Assembly: GCA_019828595.1 (NCBI GenBank) | Contig: JAHQRK010000001.1 | Span: forward strand, 4,526,001 to 4,590,000 | Length of the DNA: 64,000 bases | Origin: Aphanomyces cochlioides | Lineage: Eukaryota; Oomycota; Saprolegniomycetes; Saprolegniales; Verrucalvaceae | Direction: 5' to 3' | Part shown: piece by piece, positions 11,972 through 23,043 of the stretch | Position numbering within the stretch: the first letter of the stretch is position 1 | Layout: each line of letters starts with the position of its first letter | Made by a program: the position numbers and the translations under genes | Notes under the pieces: model-generated | What the model was told of the DNA's origin: nothing | What the model saw: the letters and a program-made list of their open reading frames with translations, nothing else | Databases searched by the model: none

Positions 11972-13050
11972 ATATATAACTACACTACTTCATCAATGAC
12001 CCCTTTTCTTCCCTTCTCTGCACCGCAAAACAGCCCTATAGATGGGAAAAAAAGGGGCAAAATGCTTTTGGAAGAGGGTTAATATGATTTAGTCCGGCAT
12101 GATAGACATGGCAAGACTAGGAAGAATTTCAAACGAGCATCAGCCTAAGCAAGTTGGGGAATCTTTCAGTATTACCGCGGGCTGGATGGCGAACTTGATG
12201 CTGCCTGCTGTGTTATTAATGGCTATGCTAGAAATTCTTGACCGTCCGTGTTGATAATTTTGTTCTATCGTGCGCATTTGCTGTTCTACAATGTGATCCT
12301 AAAGAGATGGTTTTCAAATATTTTGAGTTCGTCCCTATAGTGGCATGGATCGGGATTTGCAGTTATGTCTCCTTTCATAGGACTTCGCAAAGTTTGCGCT
12401 TGATTTGAGGTTGCTCGACTTCGACATGGTCTTTTAAAGGAAATATGCGATCTCCAGTTTTCAAGCCAACTAATTGATTCCCGGAAATGGTCACTTCAGT
12501 ATTCGTGAAAATGTGACATCTGAGTGAAATCGCGAGCTGATGGTGAATCTTCTTCATGTAACTTTCAGTGCTGTACGATTGAGTTGGAAATATGCATGAA
12601 ATTATCTTTTGTGCAATTGGTTATTGCGAAGAAATTTCACGTAAGGTCTTGGATTTGATTGCATGTTCATTAGGAAGATTTCAATCATTTGGAGCAAAAT
12701 AGAGGAGCAGGGCTTACATTTTACAACGCATAGAATACCTTTCATGACACTAATGAAATACATGTTAATTCCCAGATGAAAGAAGTGTTGAACATGGGCA
12801 AGGCATTTGTGATAGATATTATTCCTACACGCAATTCAGCGTTTAGTCTCTTTACAAAATATTGCATTACTCTTTGTCTTTTGCATCACGATCTCTATAC
12901 AGCTAATCTGGGGTTTAGTGCATTCACACGTCCAAACTCGATATAATGAGCCGAAATTTAAGCGGCTCATGATAAAAACGCTGCAATTTCAAAGTCGAAA
13001 ACTCAAGTTTGTCTTGCTTGGAGTCTGACAGTAAAGTTAACAGCTGCGAA
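11972..13050. other. AT-rich intergenic stretch, nothing recognised
   Basis: Only small frames occur here; the longest is 60 codons at 12375-12557 on the minus strand, with no recognisable motif. I see no repeat copy elsewhere in the window and no RNA gene. Confidence 0.5.
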
Positions 13051-13053
13051 TAC

Positions 13054-13386
13054 CTAAATATTAAAATTAGCTTCAGCGTGATACACACCATGTACATGCC
13101 TTGGCGCTGGTGACGTCTCGAATATCAAACGACATGCACGCAAAAACCACTGCATTGTACGTAATTTCTGGTGGGCTGGCTCAAGTATAACAAGCGTTTC
13201 ATAGCGTGCTACAGCACTCACTTTGGCCTGTAGTTCTTCTTTCAATTGGTAGATGCATCTCCTCGCGTTATCGACCCAATCATTTGTTTCAAACTTGGTC
13301 TGAAAGGCCGTTTCGAAGTCAAGTGGCTGATGCCTTGACGAAATGCACAACCCGCACAAGTACTCGGCCACCACTCTGTCAACCAT
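13054..13386 (-). CDS. Unrecognised 110-codon ORF
   Basis: A minus-strand frame with helical, charged composition (a RRCIYQLKEELQAKVSA helix, then an alanine- and leucine-rich second half). It has no copy elsewhere in the window, unlike most frames here, which slightly favours a real exon. A longer overlapping frame in another register (13242-13436) begins just upstream. No domain is recognised and no intron could be assigned with confidence. Confidence 0.3.
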   Translation of the reverse strand: MVDRVVAEYLCGLCISSRHQPLDFETAFQTKFETNDWVDNARRCIYQLKEELQAKVSAVARYETLVILEPAHQKLRTMQWFLRACRLIFETSPAPRHVHGVYHAEANFNI

Positions 13387-13739
13387 CGATCATCTCTGAA
13401 TACCAAGAGCAGGGTTTCGGGGCATACGATAGTCAATAGGGCAATGACATACAGGCTTAACCCTTGTTTCGCCTCGAGTTTGGGCTACACTGTGCGACAA
13501 ATAGACAATTCAAAGACCACAGGGAACGTGGCTATAGAACAAAAGAAGTCATCGTGATCTCCTCTGCGCTGGGTCACGGGTCACAGCTCTTTTGTTGGAC
13601 TTGTCGGATCCTTGGCGTCAAGTCGGGGATTACCATGGAAGCCAGGTCTGAAATCCATGGAGAAACAGCCTCACAAATTCCAAGTCATTCTTTTGCCAAG
13701 ACATTTCATCCGGTAAATATCCGGATATCACTTTGTTCT

Positions 13740-14480
13740 TGATACAATCTTCTTGCACAAGAACCCCACATCAACAGCCATGCTATAGTCCACGAAAACA
13801 ATCGCGACGAACAAGAGTCGAATCCCTCGCATGACGCGAAACGGCCTACCAAATGTCTGTACGACTGACAACTCGACCGAAGACAGCTCATCCATCGTGA
13901 ATGCATCCACAAACACGATCGATGGCGCGTCAACTGCCGCGCTATCGCCTACCGCATCCGGTGGTAGAATGGCGTCCAGCAAGAAGATGAGCAAAATTCC
14001 TCGACTCCGAACACAGTGCGCCGAACCTCGTCACAGTGTCCTCAAGCCAGACAATTCGGCACGGTCTCACGCCACAAAATCAGCATCCAAGGCATGTTCA
14101 ACCACCAGTGCGACATACAAGACAAAAAGCAGAATACCACAACTGAGAACAACAACTTTGGCAACAGCGTCATGTCGAATTCATCCAACGAACGTCGCTC
14201 AGAAGAGATGGACTTGTGCTATAAACTGTTGAACTTGTTAGAAAGAAGTGGATCAAATTTGTTAGACATTTTCCTCGTCGACACAAATGGCTGCCTTGCT
14301 CCAAGCTCAAGTTTGTTTGCCGATGATATGGCGTGGAATCAATCTGAAGACACACGTCGTCAAAAGCGCTTTGTGATTCTAGAGTACCCATCCCACAAGC
14401 TCTTCACTTTGGTGCAAATTCTCTCCTCTCATTGTTGGCGAACTCTTCATCCAGTACTGTTAAGATGGATCTACCCTCGT
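13740..14480 (+). other. Ser/Thr/Lys-rich open sequence upstream of the sacsin relic
   Basis: Frames at 13831-14232 and 14016-14504 overlap in different registers. The first is low-complexity, basic and Ser/Thr-rich. The second contains a more domain-like LLNLLERSGSNLLDIFLVD piece followed by APSSSLFADD, which resembles the phrase sacsin-type proteins use at the start of a module. It may be the preceding part of the same broken gene, but the similarity is weak. Confidence 0.3.
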
Positions 14481-14484
14481 TTGC

Positions 14485-17248
14485 TACGATATGACCACAA
14501 TTAACACATACAGCATCATGGAGGGTCTACTTTTTTCGGACACTCTTGGAATTGGCTGAAAAGTGGCAATACGCACAGGTAGATATTATAATTGATCACC
14601 GTCATTATCCCAGAGAAAAAGTGTGCCGACCATCGTTTCAATCATTACAGGAAGAATCAATTATCATTCACTTTCATGAGCACATATTGACAGCTGATCG
14701 AATGTACAGTTCTTTGCAATCACTGTTTAGTGCTCTCTTTTTTCTCTAACTGTGTCCAAATTCTGGCTGGCGATGCTCTTTACCTATTTGACCCATATGG
14801 TATGTATCTGGACAGTGTTTGGGTAGTATGCTATGCAGTGAATTTAAATGAATTTTAAAGTTATTCCGACCAAATACTTCCATTTGGGTTGCCTACCACT
14901 TGTTCCAAGTATCCCCGTGGTGCAAACTTCAAAGGAACAATATTGCGATGCCCCATTAGAAAATATACAAGCGAGCATTTTCCTGAATTGCCCATTTTGA
15001 CACAGAGTTTCTTCGCAGACCTTCAAGACTCATTTCCGAAGTTTGCGCCATCTTAAGTGCTTTGTACGCAATATTTATCGCGCACTTCATTATGGAGCCT
15101 TGGGTATGGATCAGAGTATGCTCGTGACACCATCGTAGACGTTCATTTGCAACGTGCTCCGAACATTTTAGCTGAAAGAAGAAAGCTCTTTCAAGATGCT
15201 GAATGGAAGAAGAAACCAACATTTCAATTCGCCTCTCTTTTCAGACGAGCGCCAAAGGAGACTATAACAATGAATTATTGTGTTGTGAAGACCGAAACAA
15301 ACAATGCAGTTGCCGTTGAAAAGTGGTTGGTTTCCAGCAACCTTGCGATGGACGCACTTTTATTTAGAATTGGCGAAGACGATGCAAAATGTAGTTCCTC
15401 ACGCAAGTGTTGCCAGTCTTATTAAGAAAAACGATGACGTAGCTCTCCCAGTGGATGGTCAGCTTTTTTGCACTCTTCCAGCCGACATATGGACGGGATT
15501 TCCTGTGCATATAAATGGTGGTTTCTTGCTTTTATCCAATTTAGATTTACCAATGAAAGGAATAGGTAGAGATGACATATTGTAATCATCTCAAGAACAT
15601 TTTCGGCGCATCTCGTCCTCATAATGATTCCAGGGAGATATGGAATCAAATATTACTCGAGGATGCTGTTATTGAAGCTTATGTATAATTGCTACTAACC
15701 ATGAAGCATTTTGAACTCGCCAACTATACTGTTTAAAATTGTTTAGAAGATGACCAAGTTCTTGTATGCATGTTGGCCAAGCTTAAAGGAATCGAGACAT
15801 TCTTTTGGTTCTCTCGTGCAGCAACTTATTTACCCTAAATTACAGTCACACAGCCTGTTTCGTTGCAGTGACTTCTCTTTACGGAAAAGTCATGAAGGAT
15901 ATTTGATGGAGAGGCAATCAATGCACGTTCAAGTTGCCTCATTTTGCCAGCTACATTTTTCCATGTTTCGATTACCCAAGCATGTCGTGGATGGATGTCT
16001 CACGTTTTTAAAGCCTCAAACTTTGCATCCTTGCATACTTCGTAATTTTCTCAAACGTGTGCATATTTCAACAATACCGAGCAGTCTTTGTCAGCTGGAA
16101 GGGTCGATGTTATTCCATATGGCCACCATATATTCATGGAGAAATACATTTTTGCCAGCATTGATAAGCAATTATTATTGCCACGAATGGCCTCAAGATT
16201 TTAACTTTGGACTTTACACGCACAATGTCAACGTCGTTGCAAGATCCGAAATATGTTGCAGCTCTTGGAGCTCAAATGTTCTCTGTTCAATTCTTATCTC
16301 AGGCTCTTGACAACCAGTTACCCAAGTCTTGGAAACATCAAAACATCATACGATGGGATGAAGATATTATCGATGGCTTATGGATGGTACGCTTTTGGAA
16401 TGAAGTGCCTCGGTCACAGGTGTCCATGGTTATTCTTGGCCCTTGCTGCCACTTTATTCGTCCAATGAACTCATGTGCTGTCGACACATCGAGAGTGATC
16501 AGCTTATGGAAATGTGTACCACTTGCGCACGAGCATCAGACTCTTCTGCAGCAAGCCTATAGAGCCGAAAATGATAGATTTTTAGCTCAGGAGCGGGAGA
16601 GTCGCACAATTGAGTGTCGTGCCAAGCAGCAATGAGAACTCAACGGGGAGGACTGCCGAAAAGATCAATGATGGCAACGAATTAGCTGAAGTTACCTATC
16701 CAGAAGATATAAATATGGACACTACTGGATCATCGATATTTGAAAACAACTCGGACAAAGATACGATATTTCACGTATTGATAAAGATTCAAGCCCCACT
16801 TCTTGAATTAGCCTATTTTTCCCACGATGAAGCCATGATTTACTCTGTTGAAGAGACCCGCATTGATGTTTTAGGATGCCTTGACAAGTGTTGGGATCGC
16901 CTGGAATGGCATTTATTGAGTTCAAACGAAAACAATGCTATGGTACAGTTTTTTTTCAGGACGAGGGATCAAGTACGGCGGATACAATCGCAATCAAATT
17001 GACCAGATTCGAAAGTTACCCATATTTCCGACGCTTACTGACACATTTGTTTGAGCGAAAGCACTTACTACTTATTAGGTGACGATATTGCTTCATTTCC
17101 TAGTCTTTTATCCGACAGAGCTAAATCGTCTTTTATTCGAGTAGATGCTCCAATTCTCGTGTCATTCTGCAATGAGTTAAATGTGCAAGTGTTGAGTGAG
17201 GCCCAGTTGTTAATGCAATTCGTAATTCCACAGTGCCGAGAGACATGA
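14485..17248 (+). pseudogene. Sacsin-like (HSP90-type ATPase) pseudogene
   Basis: Successive fragments in all three plus-strand frames spell out a sacsin repeat in order: LLELAEKWQYAQVDIIIDHR (14543-14610, equivalent to the 'LIQNADDA..' helix of the ATPase), LQEESIIIHFHEHILTADRM, ILAGDALYLFDPYGMYLD (about 14760), FKGTILRCPIR (about 14930), ALPVDGQLFCTLP then TGFPVHINGGFLLLSN (about 15440-15545), LLEDAVIEAYV (about 15650), RLPKHVVDG (about 15970), a WKHQNIIRW-x(9)-W-x(3)-FW piece (about 16330-16400) and RKLPIFPTL (about 17012). Sacsin-family proteins are large co-chaperones. The glycine-rich ATP-lid segment expected between the second and third fragments is missing. At least six frame changes and several stops break the gene. 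Some could be introns, but not all. Confidence 0.72.
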
Positions 17249-17560
17249 AATTCTAGAAATGATCAAAAGAAAGTAGTCCACAGTGCATGACAAAGTGGAA
17301 TTAATTTCCTTTTTAATGTAAACACCATTATTTCCTTGCTCACGTGGTGGCTACATTTGTGCAAACTTATTCTCTATTTCGCTCGTCCATGCAGTGGTGG
17401 TGGTGGCGTCATGGTGTGGGTGCCTTTGCTGGTTTTGGGTGTTCAGCATAAAATGAGAGGACTTATCAAAGATTCTCTACCAGTCCTTGCCTTGCTCAAA
17501 GCGCACATGTGCGGTCCAAGCGCAATGGTGAGAGCAAGAAGTGTGGCGAGCAGAACGACG

Positions 17561-18478
17561 AAATTCCTGCTTATATTATGGTACAAGGAATCTACTACTA
17601 CACATAAAACTCACACACCGCTTGCCATGAGTAGCCATTTCGGTCAATGGTTACAGTCCCTTTATTGTCAAGACTGTTCACAACAACGGATCTGTAACCA
17701 TTGACCGAAATGGCTACTCTGAACGCATCAATATCCGCCGTATCATTCCAGCCAACGTTTAGGAAGAGTATGTCAAGAGAACACTGGCCACGGCTTATAC
17801 TGCAGAAGAATTCCCTCAGCAAGGTTTCTACCCGCTGTAGAAACCTTATCGACACTGATTCTACCAACTCTCTTCTACTCTTCACTTTACGTAGCTCTCC
17901 ATGTCTTGATAATATCACTTTTGAATTTCCTCAACTTGAGCTCAGCGCATTACTGGCCTTGAGCATGTTCGAGTTCACCTATCTGGCGATTTTTTGCGAC
18001 AAAAGCGCTTGGAACTCAAACTCTTTGACCTGAAGTTGCATCTGATATATTTCGCGCTGCTGTTCCAGCTCTCGCTTGGCTGCCACAACCTGCTCCTTGG
18101 AAGCTGCAAGCTGTTCTTCCATCACTGAGAATCTGGCACAGCTTGCAGATTCCAACACTGAGAATCTGGCTGCCACAACCTGCTCCTTGGAAGCTGCAAG
18201 CTGTTCTTCCATCACTGAGAATCTGGCACAGCTTGCAGATTCCAAGGAGCAGGTTGTGGCAGCCAAGCGAGAGCTGGAACAGCAGCGCGAAATATCTCAG
18301 ATGCAGCTTCAGGTCAAAGAGTTTGAGTTCCAAGCGCTTTTGTCGCAGAAATATCGCCAGATAGGTGAACTCGAACATGCTCAAGGCCAGTAATAATGGT
18401 ACAACGACCTATGGCAAGCGGTGTGTGAGTTTTATGTGAAGTAGTAGATTCCTTGTACCATAATATAAGCAGGAATTT
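17561..18478. repeat. 0.9-kb segment bounded by 75-nt inverted ends
   Basis: The left end starting 'aaattcctgcttatattatgg' (17561) is repeated inverted at the right end (18404-18478), nearly identical for about 75 nt. The right end sits exactly where KDM5 similarity on the minus strand stops (18483). A second inverted pair, 17629-17654 with 17691-17716 ('gtagccatttcggtcaatgg'), lies inside, and the coiled-coil palindrome is also inside. No transposase is visible and no clear target-site duplication was found, so it may be a non-autonomous insertion or a rearrangement scar. Confidence 0.6.
17951..18392. repeat. Palindrome carrying coiled-coil coding sequence on both arms
   Basis: Left arm 17951-18102 pairs with right arm 18240-18392 (coordinate sum about 36343). 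Read outward, each arm encodes the same coiled coil: KEQVVAAKRELEQQREI, then QMQLQVKEFEFQALLSQK. The plus-strand arm continues with YRQIGELEHAQGQ and a stop. The spacer holds a direct repeat of about 90 nt ('gctgcaagctgttcttccat' at 18101 and 18191). It looks like a fold-back duplication of one exon from an unidentified coiled-coil protein. Confidence 0.8.
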
Positions 18479-18482
18479 ATTG

Positions 18483-20088
18483 AAAAACACATCTCAACGT
18501 ACATCCATGGAACCATCACGCCTTTGATATCTTCATCCAAGTACTAAAGCACCGAGCCACTCAGTTTTGGCAAATTTGTCAAGTTCCATGGGCTGTGAGC
18601 ATACATATTGATCTGGTTGATATAATCAAAGTTTGATTCGGTATCCATTTTCAAACCCTCAGCCAGTAAACGTCTCAATCCCAACTCGTTGGGATCTTCG
18701 TCCGGATTTATATTGCGATGTACTGAATTGTAGTCTGTTTCGTACTTTCCTGACTTTTTCGATTGTCGGATAACCACTACCCATGACAGCAATGTCAACA
18801 TCGCTTCCATACTCGACTTGAATCTTTTGAGGGGTGTCAACAAAATACGCCAATACTCCTTTTCTCATTCTTGAATGGTTGGCATGGTTGATGACTGGAA
18901 ATACGCTTGCTGCCACTCATAGGCCTTTGCTTTGAAAGACGCTAATGTATATTCTGCTCCCTTTTCAAAGCCAAATTTTTCGTTGGAGACAGCGTTACTC
19001 TCTTTTTCAGCTCAGCCATGCAGATTTCACAGTACCAATCTCCTTGTGGTATTTCTGCCAACGGACGGGACAAACAAAAGACATGATATCCACCATTGCA
19101 ACTGTCGCAAAGAAGTATTTTCTCCCAACAATCTCCACGTAGGCAATACTGGCAAATTTGGTTTGTCAGCACAAGCTCAGTCGAAGCGCTATACAAAAAT
19201 ATGTTGGGACAAATTCACCTAGTGAATCCTAACCTGTCATTTGCAAGGAGTAGTTGCATGGCACCGTACGAAATTGTATCTTTGCTGCCACCTAAATTAA
19301 ATGTGATCAGGACAATAATATATAGATATACATGTACCTGCGTACTCAACAGACACTGTTGGCTTTTTTCCCCCAATGACTTTTTCACCTCCCCAAGAAT
19401 TGTGGTTCCACCTTGATAACCTCGATAAAATTTCTAACCCACACGCACCACCGGCGGGTTCAGTCTGCTGTTGCGTTCAGGATCCGGAGCTAAAGCACTG
19501 GGTTCTAATTCAGCAGGGTCAACATCTTCTGGGACATCTGATGACAATATTCGTATTGCAGAGGTAGCCCCTTTACGTGGGCGACCGCGTCCGCGTTTAA
19601 TTAAGCCAGGAAATATAATTGGTGTCGACCGAGCTGATTCGTTTGAATCCACTCTTTGGTCTTGTGGGGTACAAGGTGTTGGAGACCCCACATTTGCTCG
19701 GTCTGATAGATCCACTTTTTTGGGACATCGACTCGTTTAGCTGGAAGTGCTTTGCACGAGGGACGTTCAGGTGAATCAACCAGATTGCCTTGACTTTGCG
19801 TTTTTGATGTCGATATTTCATGGCCCTTGTGTTTAGTCTTTCAATATCGTCTCCAACAAGTATTCGATGTCAAATGAGAGGGTCGATGGAATGCAAGCTC
19901 ATATCCATACAGACTGGTGGAGTGTCGTCGCTGAATTGCATGCGGTGCATCCTGCCTTCAGCTGTCTTGGTTAGATCGTCATGATATCAAAATGGACTCG
20001 ACGTTGAATTTGAGCCAATGGTTCGTCGTGAATGTCAAGATAATCCAATGGATGTAATGATAGTGTTGTATTAATCACGAATCCCAGA
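18483..20088 (-). pseudogene. KDM5-like histone demethylase pseudogene, left palindrome arm
   Basis: Read on the minus strand, this contains an AT-hook linker (KRGRGRPRKG), a C4HC3 PHD finger (CQYC, LLCDSC, YHVFC, YCEIC), the FGFEKGAEYTLASFKAKA and VEYGSDVDIAVMGSGYP lead-in to JmjC, and then the JmjC start WNLTNLPKLSGSVL. A TAG stop follows at 18544-18546. The frame beyond it still reads YLDEDIKGVMVPWMYVEMCFS and then breaks at 18483 before the iron-binding His-x-Asp. KDM5 proteins remove methyl groups from H3K4; this copy cannot. Frameshifts between PHD and JmjC are shared with the right arm. Confidence 0.85.
18645..20088. repeat. KDM5 palindrome, left arm
   Basis: This arm pairs with 20442-21885 at a constant coordinate sum of 40530, so no indels separate the arms. 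Differences noticed are few. The outer limit is the shared 'gaaaatgga' where the left copy enters JmjC and the right copy jumps to PLU-1. Confidence 0.9.
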
Positions 20089-20441
20089 GTACTTGATTTT
20101 ATCTTGATTATTGTATGTCTAGACGGACAAATTCAAATGTTCCATCCGATATATCCGAACAGACATATAATAATCAAGATAAAGTCAAGTATTGTTGATT
20201 TGATACGAATTTCCAGACCCCGTTCAATCGAATCACGCTGGCGGATCGATTCACCAATCAACGCCATTGGCTAATAAATATTTTGGGTGATTTTGATTGG
20301 CTGAATAAAATTTTAAAGAAAGTACAGTTTCCATGAGAGAAAGTACTGTTCTAATTTTCATTCATCCAATGTATTGGCGCGATTGGAGATTGATACAAAA
20401 AACGAATTCAAATTGGGAAATTTCTAGCGAATCCACAATAC
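20089..20441. other. Unique 353-nt spacer of the KDM5 palindrome
   Basis: The sequence between the arms is single copy and AT-rich. It contains a smaller inverted pair (20095-20123 with 20161-20190, 'cttgattttatcttgattat' type). No coding frame is supported. Confidence 0.7.
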
Positions 20442-21885
20442 TATGGGATTCGTGATTAATACAACACTATCATTACATCCATTGGATTATCTTGACATTC
20501 ACGACGAACCATTGGCTCAAATTCAACGTCGAGTCCATTTTGATATCATGACGATCTAACCAAGACAGCTGAAGGCAGGATGCACCGCATGCAATTCAGC
20601 GACGACACTCCACCAGTCTGTATGGATATGAGCTTGCATTCCATCGACCCTCTCATTTGACATCGAATACTTGTTGGAGACGATATTGAAAGACTAAACA
20701 CAAGGGCCATGAAATATCGACATCAAAAACGCAAAGTCAAGGCAATCTGGTTGATTCACCTGAACGTCCCTCGTGCAAAGCACTTCCAGCTAAACGAGTC
20801 GATGTCCCAAAAAAGTGGATCTATCAGACCGAGCAAATGTGGGGTCTCCAACACCTTGTACCCCACAAGACCAAAGAGTGGATTCAAACGAATCAGCTCG
20901 GTCGACACCAATTATATTTCCTGGCTTAATTAAACGCGGACGCGGTCGCCCACGTAAAGGGGCTACCTCTGCAATACGAATATTGTCATCAGATGTCCCA
21001 GAAGATGTTGACCCTGCTGAATTAGAACCCAGTGCTTTAGCTCCGGATCCTGAACGCAACAGCAGACTGAACCCGCCGGTGGTGCGTGTGGGTTAGAAAT
21101 TTTATCGAGGTTATCAAGGTGGAACCACAATTCTTGGGGAGGTGAAAAAGTCATTGGGGGAAAAAAGCCAACAGTGTCTGTTGAGTACGCAGGTACATGT
21201 ATATCTATATATTATTGTCCTGATCACATTTAATTTAGGTGGCAGCAAAGATACAATTTCGTACGGTGCCATGCAACTACTCCTTGCAAATGACAGGTTA
21301 GGATTCACTAGGTGAATTTGTCCCAACATATTTTTGTATAGCGCTTCGACTGAGCTTGTGCTGACAAACCAAATTTGCCAGTATTGCCTACGTGGAGATT
21401 GTTGGGAGAAAATACTTCTTTGCGACAGTTGCAATGGTGGATATCATGTCTTTTGTTTGTCCCGTCCGTTGGCAGAAATACCACAAGGAGATTGGTACTG
21501 TGAAATCTGCATGGCTGAGCTGAAAAAGAGAGTAACGCTGTCTCCAACGAAAAATTTGGCTTTGAAAAGGGAGCAGAATATACATTAGCGTCTTTCAAAG
21601 CAAAGGCCTATGAGTGGCAGCAAGCGTATTTCCAGTCATCAACCATGCCAACCATTCAAGAATGAGAAAAGGAGTATTGGCGTATTTTGTTGACACCCCT
21701 CAAAAGATTCAAGTCGAGTATGGAAGCGATGTTGACATTGCTGTCATGGGTAGTGGTTATCCGACAATCGAAAAAGTCAGGAAAGTACGAAACAGACTAC
21801 AATTCAGTACATCGCAATATAAATCCGGACGAAGATCCCAACGAGTTGGGATTGAGACGTTTACTGGCTGAGGGTTTGAAAATGG
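20442..21885. repeat. KDM5 palindrome, right arm
   Basis: Reverse complement of 18645-20088. It carries the AT-hook linker, PHD finger and JmjC lead-in in plus orientation. Confidence 0.9.
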
Positions 21886-23043
21886 AAATTACGACCTTGG
21901 AAACGTCCGTTACGGCTACAAGGCAATGGGAAGCACAATTAAATGCTGTTGAGTCCCTTAATGCTCTTGACAGAGCAATCGAGGAAAGCGAAGCGCTGAG
22001 GGCAGCACATGTCAATATTTCATTGACGAGTTTGAAGTATTTCAAAAGTCTGAGTGAAAAACTAAGGCATTGGAAGAGACGAACAATGTATGTGACGACA
22101 AAAAAGGGGTCTCTGGCAGAATTGCAAGCATTGTTTGAAGAAGCCTCCACTTTCAAAATACGATTGCCGGAAGTAAAAGTTGTGGAAGACTTTCTTCGAA
22201 CCGCAAAGAGCTGTCAAACGCAGGCGCACTTGATTCTGAAACAAATGATGTTGCTCAAAGAGAAGGAACCCAATTTGATGATGCTGCAAGACGAAAATCA
22301 AAACCTTTCAAACTTACTTCAAAATATTAAAAAAGTACACGATGACTTAGGGCCAATTTTCGTGCCGGAAAGTTCTCTATTCCAGATCGAATCAACGTAT
22401 ATTAACTGGTTGTTGGCTGCAAATGCGTTGATGAGTAAATCATTTGCGAATGCGTCGATATCATTGTCTACTACGTCTGAAATGTTTCCTACCATTGGTG
22501 ACATTGATGCCCTATTGAGCAGTCCTGCGCGTCACGCAGTCACTCAAGGTTGGAAATTGGAAAAACTTGCCAGCTTGAGGCAGATGTGCGAATTTGAAGG
22601 CCGTCGCTTATGCCAAAACAACTCAGAGCACCCAAGGAGTTTGGAAGAAATGGAGTCTATGTTGAAACGACTAATTCAATTACCTGCGTACCCTCTTGAA
22701 GCTGTTGAAATTCTGGAAACTTGGAAGCGAGCACAAAAATGGTCAGATAAGTGTCCAAAGCGCTTGCGATGAAGATTCCATTTTCAAGAGCTCTGGCTTT
22801 GGAAGCAGATGGCGAAGCTTGTGGAATTCCCCCATCCTCAATTCTCAAGCGACAATTAAGGGAGCATTCAAGTTACGAAACGATGGTTAGCACGGACTCA
22901 GGCATTGTTCAAATTGGATTCTTCATCTATGTCATTTTCACTGCAAGGAGCACTTGAGAAAAATGACTTGGAGGATGAGAAGCTCCGCCTTGTTTGCACA
23001 TGTTAACAAGTATTCAACGATAAAGTGAAGTTTGTTCACTGTT
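20700..23043 (+). pseudogene. KDM5-like pseudogene, right arm plus PLU-1 region, JmjC deleted
   Basis: In order: acidic linker with an AT-hook (about 20926), a short exon, a 45-nt intron (21298-21342), the C4HC3 PHD finger (21376-21510), the JmjC lead-in in three frames with a TGA (about 21663), then at about 21881 a direct jump from AEGLKM to ITTLETSVTATRQW of the PLU-1-like helical region (open to 22772). A frame change near 22750 leads into SKALAMKIPFSRALALEADG. At about 22990 a start of the C-terminal PHD is visible (LVCTC, then VKFVHCC), broken off at 23043. The JmjC and C5HC2 domains that should lie between lead-in and PLU-1 are absent. Confidence 0.85.
21376..21510 (+). other. PHD finger (C4HC3) of the right KDM5 copy
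   Basis: Zinc ligands are all present: CQYC, CDSC, the histidine of GGYH, VFC, and CEIC, with the typical W two residues before the last pair (GDWYC). In KDM5 proteins this finger reads the unmodified or methylated H3 tail. The same finger is present inverted at 19020-19154. Confidence 0.85.

Noticed and set aside
17380..17440. A GGGGVMVW phrase resembling the Tc1/mariner transposase signature
   Set aside because: Only this short glycine-rich run fits, the frame shifts immediately afterwards, and no catalytic aspartates or matching downstream motifs are visible.
17561..18478. Calling the segment with 75-nt inverted ends a MITE or insertion sequence
   Set aside because: No target-site duplication could be found and the interior is itself a palindrome from a coiled-coil gene, so a rearrangement scar is equally likely.
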